Shown here: in pieces, positions 34,427 to 46,915 of the stretch
Layout of the letters: each line of letters begins with the position of its first letter
Position numbering within the stretch: the stretch's first letter is position 1
Origin: Girardinichthys multiradiatus
Taxonomy: Eukaryota > Chordata > Actinopteri > Cyprinodontiformes > Goodeidae
Direction of reading: 5' to 3'
DNA length: 64,000 bases
NCBI RefSeq assembly: GCF_021462225.1
Contig: NC_061817.1
Coordinates: forward strand, 12,261,936-12,325,935
Notes under the pieces: generated by a model
Told to the model about the DNA's origin: nothing
Seen by the model: only the letters and a program-made list of their open reading frames with translations
Databases searched by the model: none
Translations under genes and position numbers: made by a program

Positions 34427-35307
34427 TTGTGGGTACTTGACACTGGACTTCTGGCATTTTGGCATTTCCTTCTCCCCAGTCTTCCTCCAGACTCTGGAAC
34501 CTTGATTTCCGAATGACATGCAGAATTTGCTTTCATCCGAAAAAAGTACTTTGGACCACTGAGCAACAGTCCAGTGCTGCTTCTCTGTAGCCCAGGTCAG
34601 GCGCTTCTGTCGTTGTTTCTGGTTCAAAAGTGGCTTGACCTGGGGAATGCGGCACCTGTAGCCCATTTCCTGCACACGCCTGTGCACGGTGGCTCTGGAT
34701 GTTTCTACTCCAGACTCAGTCCACTGCTTCCGCAGGTCCCCCAAGGTCTGGAATCGGCCCTTCTCCACAATCTTCCTCAGGGTCCGGTCACCTCTTCTCG
34801 TTCTGCAGCGTTTTCTGCCACACTTTTTCCTTCCCACAGACTTCCCACTGAGGTGCCTTGATACAGCACTCTGGGAACAGCCTATTCGTTCAGAAATGTC
34901 TTTCTGTGTCTTACCCTCTTGCTTGAGGGTGTCAATAGTGGCCTTCTGGACAGCAGTCAGGTCGGCAGTCTTACCCATGATTGGGGTTTTGAGTGATAAA
35001 CCAGGCTGGGAGTTTTAAAGGCCTCAGGAATCTTTTGCAGGTGTTTAGAGTTAACTCGTTGATTCAGATGATTAGGTTCATAGCTCGTTTAGAGACCCTT
35101 TTAATGATATGCTAAATTTGTGAGATAGGAAATTTTGGGTTAGTCATGAGCTGTATGCCAAAATCATCCGTATTAAGACAATAAAAGACCTGAAATATTT
35201 CAGTTAGTGTGCAATGAATCTAAAATATATGACTGTTAAATTTTATCATGACATTATGGAAAATGATGAACTTTATCACAATATGCTAATATTTTGAGAA
35301 GGACCTG
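34427..35307 (-). mobile_element. Truncated Tc1-like transposon with well preserved transposase N-terminal half
   Basis: The transposase reads on the minus strand from ATG at 34978. It has a first helix-turn-helix (KDISERIGCSQSAVSRHLSG), a GRKKCGRKR-type basic linker, a second DNA-binding unit ending in RRVQEMGYRCRIP, and the first catalytic Asp in LFSDESKF. After about residue 185 the frame runs into foreign sequence, so the second and third catalytic residues and the left end are missing. The right end is intact: the inverted-repeat tip is at 35307 (ggacctg) with TA at 35308-35309. The retained half is nearly free of lesions, so this copy is much younger than the other Tc1 relics here. Confidence 0.88.
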
Positions 35308-35561
35308 TATATTATGGTCAAGTTTTTTCGAACAGAAGCCATTGAACAGTTTAGCTGTGTCTGTGCTGCACTACCTAATCATACCACTAGGGGTCAGGGT
35401 AGGGTTTATCATAAGGTGGGACACAATCAGGTACACATAGTGTAACGTTGCTGATGTGTACGTAAATAACACAGCCGCTGGAAAAACATACAACAAACAA
35501 GACTAACGAACTAAATCCAAACACACATCCACATTGTACAATGTGTTTTATTGCAAAGCTT

Positions 35562-35774
35562 TAGGGGAGTGGTGGCCTAGTGGTTAGAACAGGAGGTTTG
35601 TGTTTCGGAGGGGACACAAGGGGCCAGGTTCATATCCGCAAGACCCTTAGCACCAGAATGCTCCCCAGGCGCCGCACAATGGCAGCCCACTGCTCCCTAT
35701 AATGGATGGATTAAATTCAAAGGACAAATTTTGATGTAATGTATATGTGCAATGACCAATAAAGATGATGATTA
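35562..35774 (+). repeat. tRNA-derived SINE, plus strand
   Basis: It has an A-box-like gtggcctagtggttagaaca and a decayed B-box (caggttcatatccgc). The body has aatgctccccaggcgccgca and acaatggcagcccactgctc, and the 3' end is caataaagatgatgatta. This is a common fish SINE layout. Confidence 0.8.
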
Positions 35775-37268
35775 GACATCCTGTTTGCTTCTGCACTGAG
35801 TCATCGTCTTAATGGACATCTTTGGGCATAGTTGTCTCTGTGCTTATTTATGCAACTACTAAGGAAGTCCATTTTGCTGACTGTTTTTGCTTTTTTGTCA
35901 TATTTAAATATTTCAGATCATTGAAATCTAATTTTCAAAATGCAGCTTGTAGGAAGAATGGGAATGTTTGTCCACCGCTTGCAGAATTGCTTTCGTTCAG
36001 CCACACTGGAGGATTTTCGGGTATTAACGGCCTGATTAAGGTCATGCCATTGCAACTATTAGAGTAGCTTTTGGCGGCTGGATCAAGCTGAAGGCTTAAG
36101 GTGTTTATTATTTTTTTGTTTATTTTATTTTACAAACAGGCAAAAAGCCCTGTTCAGCCAGTCACATGGTGACTCAGCAGCAGGTCAAAACGATCTTAAC
36201 AGGCAGCAGTTTATAACTACAACCTTTATTTTCTATATTTAACAACTAATTTCTTCTTTGGAAAACATCTAAAAACACATTTAAATTTCTAGACATTAAT
36301 CGGCAATAGTAAACTGCAGAATGCAAACTTTCTCCCCTTCTCAATCAACAAATTGACTGAAATCTTCAAATGATGCTCAGGACCCTGGGGAATCATTCAG
36401 CCTGAACACACTGAAGAGGAAGTAAATCATCTGCACAACAAATGTTACACTAATAATACACTTTCAAATAATGTTTACAACTCATTTCAGAGATTATTAA
36501 AGCATTACTTATTAGGTTTGCCGAAAATTGTTTTGTTCACAGGACAGGCCTTAATCAGTAAAACATAACATAAAAAGGGTCTTGTTCTAAAACCTTTGGT
36601 TCGATTATGTTTTTTGTTTTTATGGATGTGGATATGCGTCACTCTTGTTTTATAAAGCCAGGCCTAATAATTGTTTGTACCATAGTATGCTTTTCAGTCA
36701 CTGGATCTTTGTGTTCCTATTTACTATCAAATTAAAAAAAACAAAAAAACATGGTTGATTAACAATGAATACTTAGTGTTGCACCTTACGTTTTTCCATT
36801 TTAAGAAGATTCTTTTTTTTTTTAAAGGATTATTAGTGAAAATTGTAACCCAACTTTTTTTTCATGTATATCTGCATCAACTACCTGAGTTGGCAAATCA
36901 AACTTAAGCCATTCTTGAATTGTGGTCAAGGGCCACAAATGGACCCTGGGCCTCACTTTGGATACCACTGTTCTAGATGGTTCTTCTGTAAACTCTTCAT
37001 TTTTGCACTCTTCAAGTAATTTTAATTGGTTAGCCACTCCTGGGAAGATTCAACACTGTTTCATGTTTTCTCTATTTACGGATATTAATGTTCTTCGGAG
37101 TTCCAAAGTCTTAAAATGGCTTTCCAGACTGATGTCAGGTATTTCCTTTCTAATCTGTGTTTGAATTTCTTTAGATGATATGACATGATGTGTTGATTCT
37201 TTTAGATATTTAAGCCTACTTCATGTTGTTTGGAGTGTTGTAATTATGAATATATTATTTAATATTTA
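35775..37268. other. Intergenic sequence with two pieces of a Tc1-like relic
   Basis: At 35930-36060 (attgctttcgttcagccaca, aacggcctgattaaggtcat) and 37020-37230 (ttagccactcctgggaagat, aaatggctttccagactgat) are the start and end regions of one Tc1-like subfamily in the same order, separated by about 950 bp. A hAT-like scrap (agggccacaaatggaccctg) is at 36929-36965. Confidence 0.5.
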
Positions 37269-37282
37269 ATTTTAATATTTTA
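37269..37282. repeat. Target-site duplication of the LINE, left copy
   Basis: ATTTTAATATTTTA is identical to 40283-40296. The low complexity weakens the match a little, but the positions abut both compositional borders. Confidence 0.75.
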
Positions 37283-40282
37283 ATATCGTACTCGTACTCG
37301 TCGTCTTCCGCTTATCCGGGACCGGGTTGCGGGGGCAGGAGACTCAGCAGAGACGCCCAGACGTCCCTCTCTCCAGACACCTCCTCCAGTTCCTCCAGGG
37401 GGAGCCCAAGGCGTTCCCAGGCCAGCCGAGAGACATAGTCAGTCCAGCGTGTCTTGGGCCGTCCCCTGGGCCTCCTCCCGGTGGGACGTGCCTGGAACAC
37501 CTCCCAAGGAAGGCGTCCAGGAGGCATCCGGTATAGATGCCCGAGCCACCTCAACTGGCTCCTCTCGATGTGTAGAGCAGTAGCTCTACTCCGAGCCCCT
37601 CCGGATGGCCGCAGATCCTCACCCTATCTCTAAGGGAGTGCACGGCCACCCTACGGAGGAAGCTCATTTCAGCCGCTTGTATCCCGGGATCTCGTTCTTT
37701 CAGTCATGACCCAAAGTTCATGGCCATAGGTGAGGGTAGGAACGTAGACCGGCCGGTAAATTGAGAGCTTTGCTTTTTGGCTCAGCTCTCTCTTCACCAC
37801 AACGGAACCGGCACAGCGCCCCCATTACTGTGGCAGCCACACCAATCCGTCTGTCAATCTCCCGCTCCATCTTCCCTCACTCGTGAACAAGACCCCGAGA
37901 TACTTAAACTCCTCCAACTTGAGGCAGGAACTCCTCCAACCTGAAGAGGACAAGCCACCTTTTCCAGTCGAGTACCATGGCCTCGGACTTTGGAGGAGCT
38001 GATCCTCATCCCAGCCGCTTTCACACTTGCTGCGAACCGCCACAGCGCATGCTGTAGGTCTTGGCTAGAGGGGGCCAGCAGGACCATGTCATCTGCAAAA
38101 AGAAGAGACGAAATCCACTGGTCCCCAAACCAGACCCCCTCCGGCCCTTGCTGCTGCTCTAGAAATCCTGTTCATAAAAGTTATGAACAGGACCGGTGAC
38201 AAAGGCAGCCCTGCCGGAGTCCAACATGCACCGGGAAACAGGTCCGACTTAGTGCCGGCAATGCGGACCAAACTCCTGCTCCGCTCGTACAGGGACCGGA
38301 TGGCCTCTAATAAAGTCGCCCCCGATTCCATACTCCTGGAGGCACCCCCCACAGGGCATCACGAGGGACACAGTCGATGCCTTCTCAAGGTGCACAAAAC
38401 ACATGTGAACCGGTTGGCAAACCCCCATGAACCCTCGAGCACCCTGTAGAGGGTATAGAGCTGGTCCAGTGTTCCACGGCCGGGACGAAACCACACTGCT
38501 CCTCCTGAAGCCGAGGTTCGACTATCGGTCGGACTCTCCTCTCCAATACCCTGGCGTAGGCCTTACAGGGAGGCTGAGGAGTGTGATCCCCCTGTAGTTG
38601 GAACACACCCTCCGGTCCCTCTTCTTATGAAGGGGGACCACCACCCAGTCTGCCAGTCCAGAGGCACTGTCCCCGACCGCCACGCATGTTGAAGAGGCGT
38701 TGTCAACCATGACAGCCCTACACCATCCAGAGACTGAGGTACTCAGGGCGGATCTCATCCACCCCCGAAGCCTTGCCAGACCGCGGAACTTTTAACCACC
38801 TCGGTGACTTCAGCCTGGGTGATGAAAGAGTCCAACCCGCTGTCCCCAGCCTCTTTTCCACCACGGAATGCGTGATGGCAGGATTGAGGAGATCCTCGAA
38901 GTACTCCTTCCACCGCCCCGGATAATGTCCTCAGTCGAGGTCAGCAGCCTCCCGCCCCCACTATAAACAGTGTCGGCGAAGCACTGCTTCCCCCTCCTGA
39001 GGCGCCGGACAGTTTGCCAGAATCGCTTCGAGGCCGAGTTTTTGCCTCTGCCACAGCAGCACGCTTGGCCTCAAGGTACCCGTCAGCCGCCTCAGGAGTC
39101 CCACAAGCCAACCACAGCCGATAGGACTCCTTCTTCAGCTTGACAGCATCCCTCTACTGCCGTGGTCCCTACACCGGGTTCTGGGATTGCCGTCGCAACA
39201 GGCATCGCAGACCTTACGGTCCGCAGTCTACGGGCAGCAGCATCGACAATAGATGCGGGAGAACATGGTCCACTCGGACTCTATGTCTCCAACATTCCCC
39301 CGGGATCTGGTCGAAGCTCTCCCGGAGGTGGGAGTTGAATCATCCCTGCCGAGGGCCTCGCCAGGCTGTCCCAGCAGACCCTCACTATGCGCTTGGGCCT
39401 GCCAAGTCTGTCCGGCTTTCTCCTCCTCCAGCGGATCCAACTCACCACCAGGTGGTGATCAGTGGACAGCTCAGCCCCTCTCTTCCTTCACCCGAGTGTC
39501 CAAAACATGCGGCCGAAGGTCCTGATGATACAACAACAAAGTCGATCATCGACCTCCTGCCTAGGGTGTCCTGGTGCCAAAGTGCACTGATGGACATCCT
39601 TATGTTTGAACATGGTGTTCGTATGGACCAATCCTGACTAGTCACAGACGTCCAATAACAAAACACCACTCGGATTCAGATCGGGGAGGCCCATTCCTCC
39701 CATCACTGCCTCTCCAGGTGTCCACTGTCGTTCCCACGTGGCGTTGAAGTTCCCCCAGCAGAATACTGGAGTCCCCGGGAGGGGCAACTATCCACACCCC
39801 CGACAGGGGACACCAAGGAAGGCCAGGTACTCCTGCACTACCACTCGGCCCGTAGGCTGAAATGATTGTCAGAGACCTCTCCCCACCCGAAGGGCGGCAG
39901 GGATACGACCCTGCTCATCCACTGGGGTAAACCCCAACACAAGACGGCTGAGGAGCTGGGGGGGCAACAAGCAAACCCACACCGGCCCGCTGGGGGGTCC
40001 TCTCCCCGTGGGGCCACTCCCCAGAGTAGAAGGGGGGGGAGGGGGGTGGGGGGGAGTTCCAACCCCTCTAAGGAGATGGGTTCCAGAGCCCCACGCTGTG
40101 CGTGGAGGCGAGCCACGACTATGTCTAGTCGATATCTCTCGACCTCTCCGCACTAGCTCAGGCTCCTTCCCCCCCAGCGATGGTGAATTCCACGTCCCTA
40201 GAGCCAGCCTAAGCATCCGGGGATCGGGACGCTGAGGTCTCCACCTTCGTCAACCACCCAATCCTCTTTACACCGGTCCCTT
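37283..40282 (-). mobile_element. Non-LTR retrotransposon (LINE), 3.0 kb, degenerate
   Basis: On the minus strand, traces run in order: endonuclease (LSTDHHLVVSWIRWRR near 39440), RT motifs (NYRGITLLS near 38600, GCPLSPVLFITFMNRIS near 38200, then LLFADDMVLLAPS spread over a frame break near 38090), and a C-terminal region (LRWLGHLYRMPPGRLPWEVF to DYVSRLAWERLGLP, 37540-37320). Many frameshifts separate them. A 14-bp exact duplication (ATTTTAATATTTTA at 37269-37282 and 40283-40296) flanks the element. It is far more GC-rich than its surroundings. I cannot fix the clade; RTE- or Rex-like fish LINEs share this tail. Confidence 0.88.
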
Positions 40283-40296
40283 ATTTTAATATTTTA
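40283..40296. repeat. Target-site duplication of the LINE, right copy
   Basis: ATTTTAATATTTTA abuts the 5' end of the minus-strand LINE. Confidence 0.75.
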
Positions 40297-42930
40297 TCAA
40301 ATAATATTTCGGTCTGTTAAGGGTTGTCCTGTGAATACCGGCCCAGTAAGGTGGTGGTATTAGGACAAAATAGAAAGGTGTGAGACGAGCTCTGACATTA
40401 TTGAACAGCATAAACTCTGCAGCACACAGGAAATGAATTCACACAATTTCTTAAAATACAAGAATTTATTAACAAACAATAAGCTCAACTCAAAGTCAAA
40501 CATATTTCAATCAACAAACTCTTACTATGCTAAAACAACCCCAAACTAAACTACCAAGCAGAATTAAAGAATAGGAAGACTAATGGGCTATGTACAATTA
40601 TAAACAAGATTGATTTAAGATGATTAGAAATCATGACCAAAAGAGTGATTCAACATTACCATACCAATGTTTATGTTTGAGAACCAAGGATATCTTGAAG
40701 AATCTGGAGTGCAGTTAAGTTAGTCTTGGAACTAACTTAGGCAACAATGAGCAAACTTTTAGACAACCATTCACAATGCAAGATCAGATAAAATATTTAT
40801 TAAAATATATATTTTATGATTTGCTGAATAAAACCAACCTTCTGGATGACCAACTCTCAACAGTGTTTAATTAGCTGCCTTTATTTATTAAAATAATATT
40901 TAAATAAATATTATTAAGGAAATAGTAAAATAATATTTAAGGAAATATTATTTTGATCCAGTTTGAAGAGTTATGTCTGTTTGCCAGCAAAGAGACATTA
41001 GCGCGCTATGTCTCTCCTTCCAGATCCGCCGGGGGACCAGTGTGGAAGAGACAGAAGCTTTGCGACAGTGACATAACGGAAAGTCCACTATTACCCCTTT
41101 TCCTGGCTGTGCTGGAAGTAGGTTAATGCGGTTTATTTTGAAAGTTCCAGAAAGGTTTGTACTGGACTTTCATGTTGTCCCAATGGCTGTGGTCCCAACC
41201 CCTGTAGGATGCAGCAGTTCAGTTCTCCAACAGCTTAATGCATGGTGTGGGAGACATTGTCCAAGAGTGAGGTTATTTTTGCCAGTTCTACTGTCTCCCA
41301 CTGCCTGCATTAGGTCAAAGATTGTTCTGTTACAGAAAGTTGTTTTAAAATTACCTATCTGCTTTAAAAGAAAAAAAAAATAGGAAATCTGTCTGGAATA
41401 TTGCTTTTGTTTCATACTTTCAATGCTTTTAGGTATTCTGGCTTCTGACTCTTTTAATATGCATGCAGTAGTTTGTAGATTTAAGGCAGACATCCCAAGC
41501 TGCACTTACATGTTTGGTCAATCAATCATCTGTCAACACAAAAACTAGCTTGTCAACGTATAAGCTATTTGGTATTTCAAACGAAAGTGTAGTTTCTCAT
41601 GTTGATGAAAGGATCATTACATTCAACAAATGCTTCCCTGTGTTTTTTGCACTGCTTACCAAACATGTAGCATCATGTGTTGTGATGGCGCTTTGTGCAT
41701 TGAGGGTCAGCAGCTGTACATCTTGTTTCAGCTGATAGTGGAGCTGGATAAGAGAGGGAGACATGATCCAAAAAGCCTCCATGCTCCCATCTGCTCACAT
41801 CCTGCTCCTATTGGGACCAGGTGGGCTGTTTTTCACATCTGATAGTAAACCTCACATTATACCAGGACATTTCTGCATAATTTTAGAAAATCTTTGAAAA
41901 CTCCGAACCTGGACTCAGACACAGGTGTGCATTGGAGCACTGATCTCAATCCCAGCTAAAACCTTTAATTTCCTACTAATGTGAGAAGTAAGAATTTCCT
42001 TGCAGTGTACTGGTTGGACTAGTGGATATGAGCTCATGTCCCTAACCAACCCGAGCAGCTGTTGCTTTCCCAAAGTCAAAAAGATTAGGGTTTCATTACG
42101 CAAGAGGATATGAGAGCAGCATGATCTTTGTGTTCAGCAGCAGAAGCAGTTCATTCTACAGCAACTATCAGGGCCACATTTTTAAAAAAACCTCCCTGCT
42201 GTGTTCCCCACCTGACTTCTGCCTGCTTTATGTTCCTTACAATGAAAATCACTGCAGTGTTGCCACAGCAGACAACCAAAGTTCCTACATGTTTTCATAT
42301 ATTATAATACATACTTCCAGAGTAAAAATCCTAACTTGTTTTACATTTTAGAGAATGGAATAGGGAATAAAGTCTAGAAATAGAAATATTTTCCCTTACA
42401 CTATTATCTTATTCTATTATTATCCAAATCTGGAAAATCCTTGAATAATATTCCTGACTTTTTTCCAGACAGTAAAGGAACCCTGGAAGTCAGCAGGCTC
42501 CTGTCTCCTGATATGTCTCCAACATGTCCATCGTAGCGCATAAATCGCTCACAGATGTGACATAGACAACAGAAGCACAAAGACAACAAGGCTTTGTGTG
42601 GATGAGTGGGGCCTGACGGTGCGAGCGGACAGTTTTGTCTGTTTGTCAGGGTTTACACAACATACAAGCTGCAGAACAAACCACTGCCATCATCATTGAG
42701 ACAATCCGGCCTTCTGACTGCCAGCCAAACGGCCCAACAGATCCATTTAATCCAGCTAAAAAACAGCCTGCTTACTGGGGGTGTTTTTCCTGGCTCGATA
42801 TCAGAAAGTTTCAACTTACGTAGCGCAGAGGAAGTTTTTAGATTTCAGCACTGAGATTTTATAACAACAATGATTTGGAAACGCTTTTTTATTTTTACAT
42901 TTTTCTTTAACAAAAATCCTAGATACAAAA
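40297..42930. other. Intergenic sequence, nothing firmly recognised
   Basis: Positions 40300-40860 are A-rich and could be an old LTR or DNA-transposon end. 40960-41520 is moderately GC-rich with frames up to 111 codons on the minus strand lacking motifs. No exon with a recognisable product was found. Confidence 0.35.
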
Positions 42931-43560
42931 AACAGTCAAGGTGAAAAGAAAGTACACCCACTTTGAATTTTAGGGTCTTACAAGATTATATTAAATATTA
43001 TATCTTCTCAATTAAAGATTGAACCGAAGTGAAAATGGTGTTTGTGGAAAAACTACACACCCCATGATTGAATATCTTTACCCTTAACAGCAATAGCTTA
43101 AAGTAGTCACTTTTTGTATGACCTGATCAGTCCCTCACATCTTTACGAAGGATTTTTTGCCCACTCTTCTTCAAAACATCGCCTCAGTTCATTTGTTTCT
43201 GCATAGCTCTATTAGAGGACCAGCANNNNNNNNNNNNNNNNNNNNNNNNNNNNNNNNNNNNNNNNNNNNNNNNNNNNNNNNNNNNNNNNNNNNNNNNNNN
43301 NNNNNNNNNNNNNNNNNNNNNNNNNACCAGCAAAATAATTTAATCAGACCTTGGACTTTGACACTTTCCAACACTTTGCTTCTTTTTCTTTTTATGGATT
43401 GTGTTGAAGATTTGCTGTTGTGTGTGTTCTGAAGCATTGTCCTGTTGACTAGTTATCAAAAAAGCGAATGCAGGACAACAAGGATGCTTATTAAGGAACG
43501 TTGTGGGACACATTACCAACACTATTATGATGTCATTAATTTTTATTTAACAAAGATCTC
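42931..43560 (-). mobile_element. Tc1-like relic crossing the N gap
   Basis: Left of the gap are ttttgcccactcttcttcaa and gcatagctctattagaggac. Right of it are ccttggactttgacactttc and gaagcattgtcctgttgact. These are consecutive blocks of one Tc1-like subfamily in reverse, so the two contigs are correctly ordered here. Confidence 0.6.
43226..43325. other. Assembly gap (100 N placeholder)
   Basis: ACCAGCA ends the left contig and starts the right contig, so the contigs probably overlap by seven bases rather than being separated. Confidence 0.9.
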
Positions 43561-45059
43561 ACATTAAATTCATCAATCTCTGCTTTGCCTGTTAGTACAA
43601 AACAATGAATTAGCACAAGTTTGAAGAAAACTTTACAAGCTTAAAGTTAAAGTTTAACACTGGTAATGTTGGCTGCTGTTACCTTGTCTGTCTGGCAGTC
43701 ATCTCTGGGTTTGAGTTAAAGTGAGTCTATAGATCAGCAGGCGGCTTTTTCAGCTGTGCGTTTCTTGTGCGACTCACTTTTACAGTGTTGCTCCACATTG
43801 TGCTCGCCTCCGTGTGAAATTGAAAAATAACTTTGACAAACATCATAAAAACCCTCAGAGATCAACTTTCACTGGCCTCACCCAGTTATGAGCTGTTTCT
43901 CAATCTTTGTTGTAGATGCATTTTCTTTTTCTTTACATACTTTCCATTATATTCTGCATACAGATGTAAGCTATATAAGTTTTATTTTACTACCATCGTG
44001 GTGCGCAGGTTGGTCATGACATGGGATGCTGCTGCGTATTTTGATTGACAGCTGATGCGGCTCTGTGATGATGACCACAGCCCTGCTTTCTTTACATTTT
44101 GAAAAAGCTATTATAATAATTAAATTATCAGAATTTGACCCAGTCAAATGCGGGACATTGTTTCTGTTTAGGGACACCGGGACAGGAGAAAGGGACAAAG
44201 GGCCTAAAATTAATAATGATATTTAAAAGATGCTTAAAAACATTGACCCAGACCATGCAAATGGCCTTTATCATAACATCACATTGAGCTGAAATCCCCT
44301 CTTATTTCCTTTTATTGAGGTTGTCAAAATGCAATTTCTATAAGGCTGTAATGTGAAAGTGCTTATTTAGATGCATGTCAATACCTGCAAAATAATGAAT
44401 GATCTTGTTCAGTCAGTGATGTCTTTAATTTGACACATTGCTTTAGTTAAGACAAGATCTGAAATGAATACACGTGTACTACACTCCCCCACCCCTGATG
44501 ATATTACAATAGGGGAATGTCTGTGAGCTCTCCCTGCTGAGTCATTGTGGAAAAAGACTGCGACGCTTTGAAAGGTAAACTTTGAGTTTACCTTTCAAAG
44601 CCAGAAAGACAAGTATTTTGATAAAGATACATCTTTAATTAGCTACTGGCACTCTGAACCTTCATTGTTAGTTCCTTTCAGAATTTCCCTTTAAGAAGTT
44701 ACAGTTTATGTTTGTTAAGTGTTTTTTTTGTTTTTGTTGTTGTTGATTAATCATTGAAAAATATTAATATTGTTACTACAAAGCAAATTTGTGACTCCTT
44801 TACTGACTTGATCCAGTTAAATAATTAAAATGTTAATATTACGATTTTGAGAATAAATATATTTTATAATTTATTTATCTCGTTTTGTCTAATAAGTAAA
44901 GCTTGTTGAAAAAGAGAATTTGCTCTTTCAGATCAGGAAAGTAATATATTTTAATAATGAGACTGAAATATACATTTAAATATAAGGGTACGCCAATTGT
45001 GAAATAATAGCTTAGTATAACTAGTAGTTTAGTCTTTTCAATGACTGCAAGGTGTCCAG
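43561..45059. other. Intergenic sequence with a perfect hairpin
   Basis: AT-rich sequence without recognised genes. The only structure found is the 37-bp hairpin at 44565-44601, listed separately. Confidence 0.45.
44565..44601. repeat. Perfect inverted repeat, 17-bp arms and 3-base loop
   Basis: GCTTTGAAAGGTAAACT, then TTG, then its exact reverse complement AGTTTACCTTTCAAAGC. An AP-1-like TGAGTCA is 20 bases upstream (44538-44544). It has no poly-T run that would suggest a terminator role. Confidence 0.95.
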
Positions 45060-45900
45060 GTCCATTGCAAAACAATCCAAAAGCATCACACCTTCACTTC
45101 CATGATTAAAAGTTGGTTTGAGTGTTATATGCTGATGTACCCTGCTTGGTTTGCCTGAAACATGCGGCTGTGCATTATAGGCACACATCTGTACCTTTGA
45201 ACAGATCAGACCAAGTCTTGTAGTTAATTCAAATGCACCATGGTGAATCTTAAATCTATTCTTTTTATGAAGAACTATAAACTTTCTCCTGGCAATCCTT
45301 CCCTGTTAACCATCCCTTTTAAATCTTTTTTGTAGTTAAACAGTCATGACTTTTAACATTTAACATGAAAACTGAATCCTATTAATGTTTGCAGTTGCTT
45401 CCCGCAGGTTATTGCCTTTTAGCCTTGCCATTGTGTCAACACACTTAGATGCTCTTGACCAACTGACAAAGCTTATTTTCTACCGTGGTGATCAGTTGAT
45501 AAGGTTTGTTTGATTTGCAGTTATCAGCTGCTACCTTCCCTTCTAAATCCTTTGAAATCACCAAAGGGGAACTTAATTTTTGTAGTCATGTATGCAATCA
45601 TTATTCATGAAAAATGTTGGTGGCAGTATCATGCTATGGGGATGTTTTTCCTTCAGTAGACACAGGAAGGCTGGCCAGAGTTGATGGATAGGCTAATGAA
45701 GCTAAATACACTAAGAAAACCAACTGGAGGCAACATAAATCTTGAGACTGGAGCAGAAGTTCACCTTCCAGCAATTGAACAATCCAAACCATGCAGCCAG
45801 AGCAACCAGGAGGTTGTTTAGGTCAAAGCATTGTAATGTGTCAAAGTTAAATTCAACTAAATTCAGTTAAAAATCTTTGGCAAGACTTGAAAAAAATAAG
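45060..45900 (+). mobile_element. Tc1-like relic
   Basis: atgttggtggcagtatcatg (45613) followed by ctatggggatg is the plus-strand GGSIMLWG-type transposase region, and cattgaac-like asp-motif remnants follow (caattgaacaatccaaacca). No frame survives. Confidence 0.6.
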
Positions 45901-46439
45901 TTGATAGATTCTCTCTTTTCAGTCCAACTGGGCTTGAGCTGCTCTGTAATGAAAAAAAAAAGAAATTCAGTATCACAACAAATTCCAATGAAATATATTT
46001 GAGTATAGTGGTTGAAACTAAAAACTTTATCTTGCGTCTAAATGTTTTTATTAAAAATAATATATTATACATTGTCTTAATATCCATAATATCCTTTATA
46101 TTGACGTCAGGTATGCAAACACCACCATAACAACAAAGCATAAATAAGCTTGCTGTTTGAACACATCAACAACAACAACAATCTTTCTTGTCACTTCCCA
46201 GATTGGTCAGCATGGGCTGTTTTCAGCTTCTTGGATGATCCCCTGCAGATCTCCTGCAGTCTGGTACTGATGAGGTCATTGCTGTGTGGGCAGGCCGAAC
46301 CATATGTTGCATCAAAGCTGTGTGAAAGTCCTAATCTCCAGCAAGTCTAAAAACATGACTGTATGGTTAACTGGGCTCTAAGTAAATTAGAAAAACATAA
46401 CTCTTCGAATTATGACACTTTTGAAGGAAAGTGATGGAC

Positions 46440-46915
46440 TAAAACACATAAGGAAAAACAATAAAAGTATTCACATTTCTCAGTTGGTAGAAAATGTTAA
46501 CAGGACCACTAATTGTCATGCACTTAGTAAATCTGGCCTTTATGAAAGAGGGAAGTAACTATTTCACCTACGAGAAAAACAATATGTTTGATTCAAAAAC
46601 TTATATTTCATTTCACACCGAACACTCTCTCATCTCTACCATGAAACACAGTGGTGGCAGCATCATACTTTGGGAACAATTTTCTTTATTAGAGACAGGG
46701 GACCTCATGGGAAACTAAATGGAATCCACACTTTTCAAACTTTTATTTTTTAAACTTGCGAAACCATGTATTATTTTTTTCTGTCCTCTTCACATCTATG
46801 CATTTTATGGTATATCACATAAAATCCCACTAAAATCCATTGAAGTTTGAGGTTGCAACGTGGCAAAATGTGAAAAGATTCAAGGGGGTGTTAATAATTT
46901 TGCAAGGTACTATAG
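46440..46915 (+). mobile_element. Tc1-like relic with right end
   Basis: aatctggcctttatgaaaga, gaaacacagtggtggcagca and ttgggaacaa are transposase blocks on the plus strand. aaatgtgaaaagattcaagg followed by gggtgttaataattttgcaa is the terminal motif. The stretch 45901-46440 before it is AT-rich without recognised features apart from a (CAA)n run at 46168. Confidence 0.65.

Noticed and set aside
37283..40282. A GC-rich host gene cluster or CpG island
   Set aside because: RT and endonuclease motifs in order on the minus strand, many frameshifts and a target duplication show it is a LINE.
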